Of a stretch of 42,715 bases of DNA, positions 42,715-42,715 are shown piece by piece (the stretch's first letter is position 1; each line of letters begins with the position of its first letter). The notes below the pieces were generated by a model. That model was not told the DNA's origin and did no database searches. It was given only the letters and a program-made list of their open reading frames with translations. The translations under genes and the position numbers were made by a program. Origin of the DNA: an uncultured Alphaproteobacteria bacterium (GTDB taxonomy: Bacteria > Pseudomonadota > Alphaproteobacteria > UBA11222); the NCBI GenBank assembly GCA_937888955.1, contig CALAQW010000104.1, positions 1 to 42,715 on the forward strand, written 5' to 3'.

Positions 42715-42715
42715 G

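Overview
The window looks like the chromosome of an alphaproteobacterium of moderately high GC. The evidence is an HdaA-type DnaA regulator, DUF1491 and DUF2066 genes, an orphan rpsU, and a serC-serA operon preceded by what looks like the alphaproteobacterial serC leader RNA. I cannot fix the order or genus. There is no rRNA, tRNA, CRISPR array, insertion sequence or prophage that I can recognise.

Layout. (1) 1-4883, minus strand: a broken SDR gene at the edge, then hdaA, an AI-2E-family permease, a CDP-alcohol phosphatidyltransferase, a DUF2066 protein and a NUDIX hydrolase. (2) 5167-6498, plus: a crotonase-family enzyme and rpsU with its terminator. (3) 6556-11146, minus: a four-gene surface-glycan cluster (GT9, GT2, GT4, asparagine-synthetase-like amidotransferase), tightly overlapped. 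(4) 11329-12866, plus: ygfZ and tag. (5) 12894-14725, minus: a lone motA and an SDR. (6) 14824-16694, plus: DUF1491, a second SDR and a glutathione transferase. (7) 16770-26694, minus: korB/korA, a small hypothetical, purA, serA, serC, a beta-keto acid cleavage enzyme and an HSL-type esterase.

(8) The remarkable part is 26907-40828: seven minus-strand genes, six of them almost abutting, closed by a strong intrinsic terminator. In transcription order they encode: a soluble flavoprotein with an NADPH-type site, two cyclic-nucleotide-binding domains and four [4Fe-4S] clusters; a membrane protein with two bis-histidine pairs typical of a diheme cytochrome b; an inner-membrane decaheme cytochrome c with a cytoplasmic FHA-like domain; a small secreted protein; a secreted double GlcG/HbpS-domain protein; an outer-membrane beta-barrel; and a 1289-residue exported decaheme cytochrome with a C-terminal LVIVD-type beta-propeller. 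Together these parts could carry electrons between cytoplasmic NAD(P)H, the quinone pool, the periplasm and the outer membrane, with cyclic-nucleotide and phospho-peptide sensing built into the electron carriers. It resembles porin-cytochrome conduits in logic, but its parts are not the Mtr or Omc proteins. Function is inferred from domains only.

(9) Just upstream lies ccmI (cytochrome c maturation) and, at the right edge, the tail of another reading frame. The intergenic regions carry many perfect inverted repeats. Two are good terminators (after rpsU and after the decaheme operon); others look like REP-type palindromes or leader hairpins.
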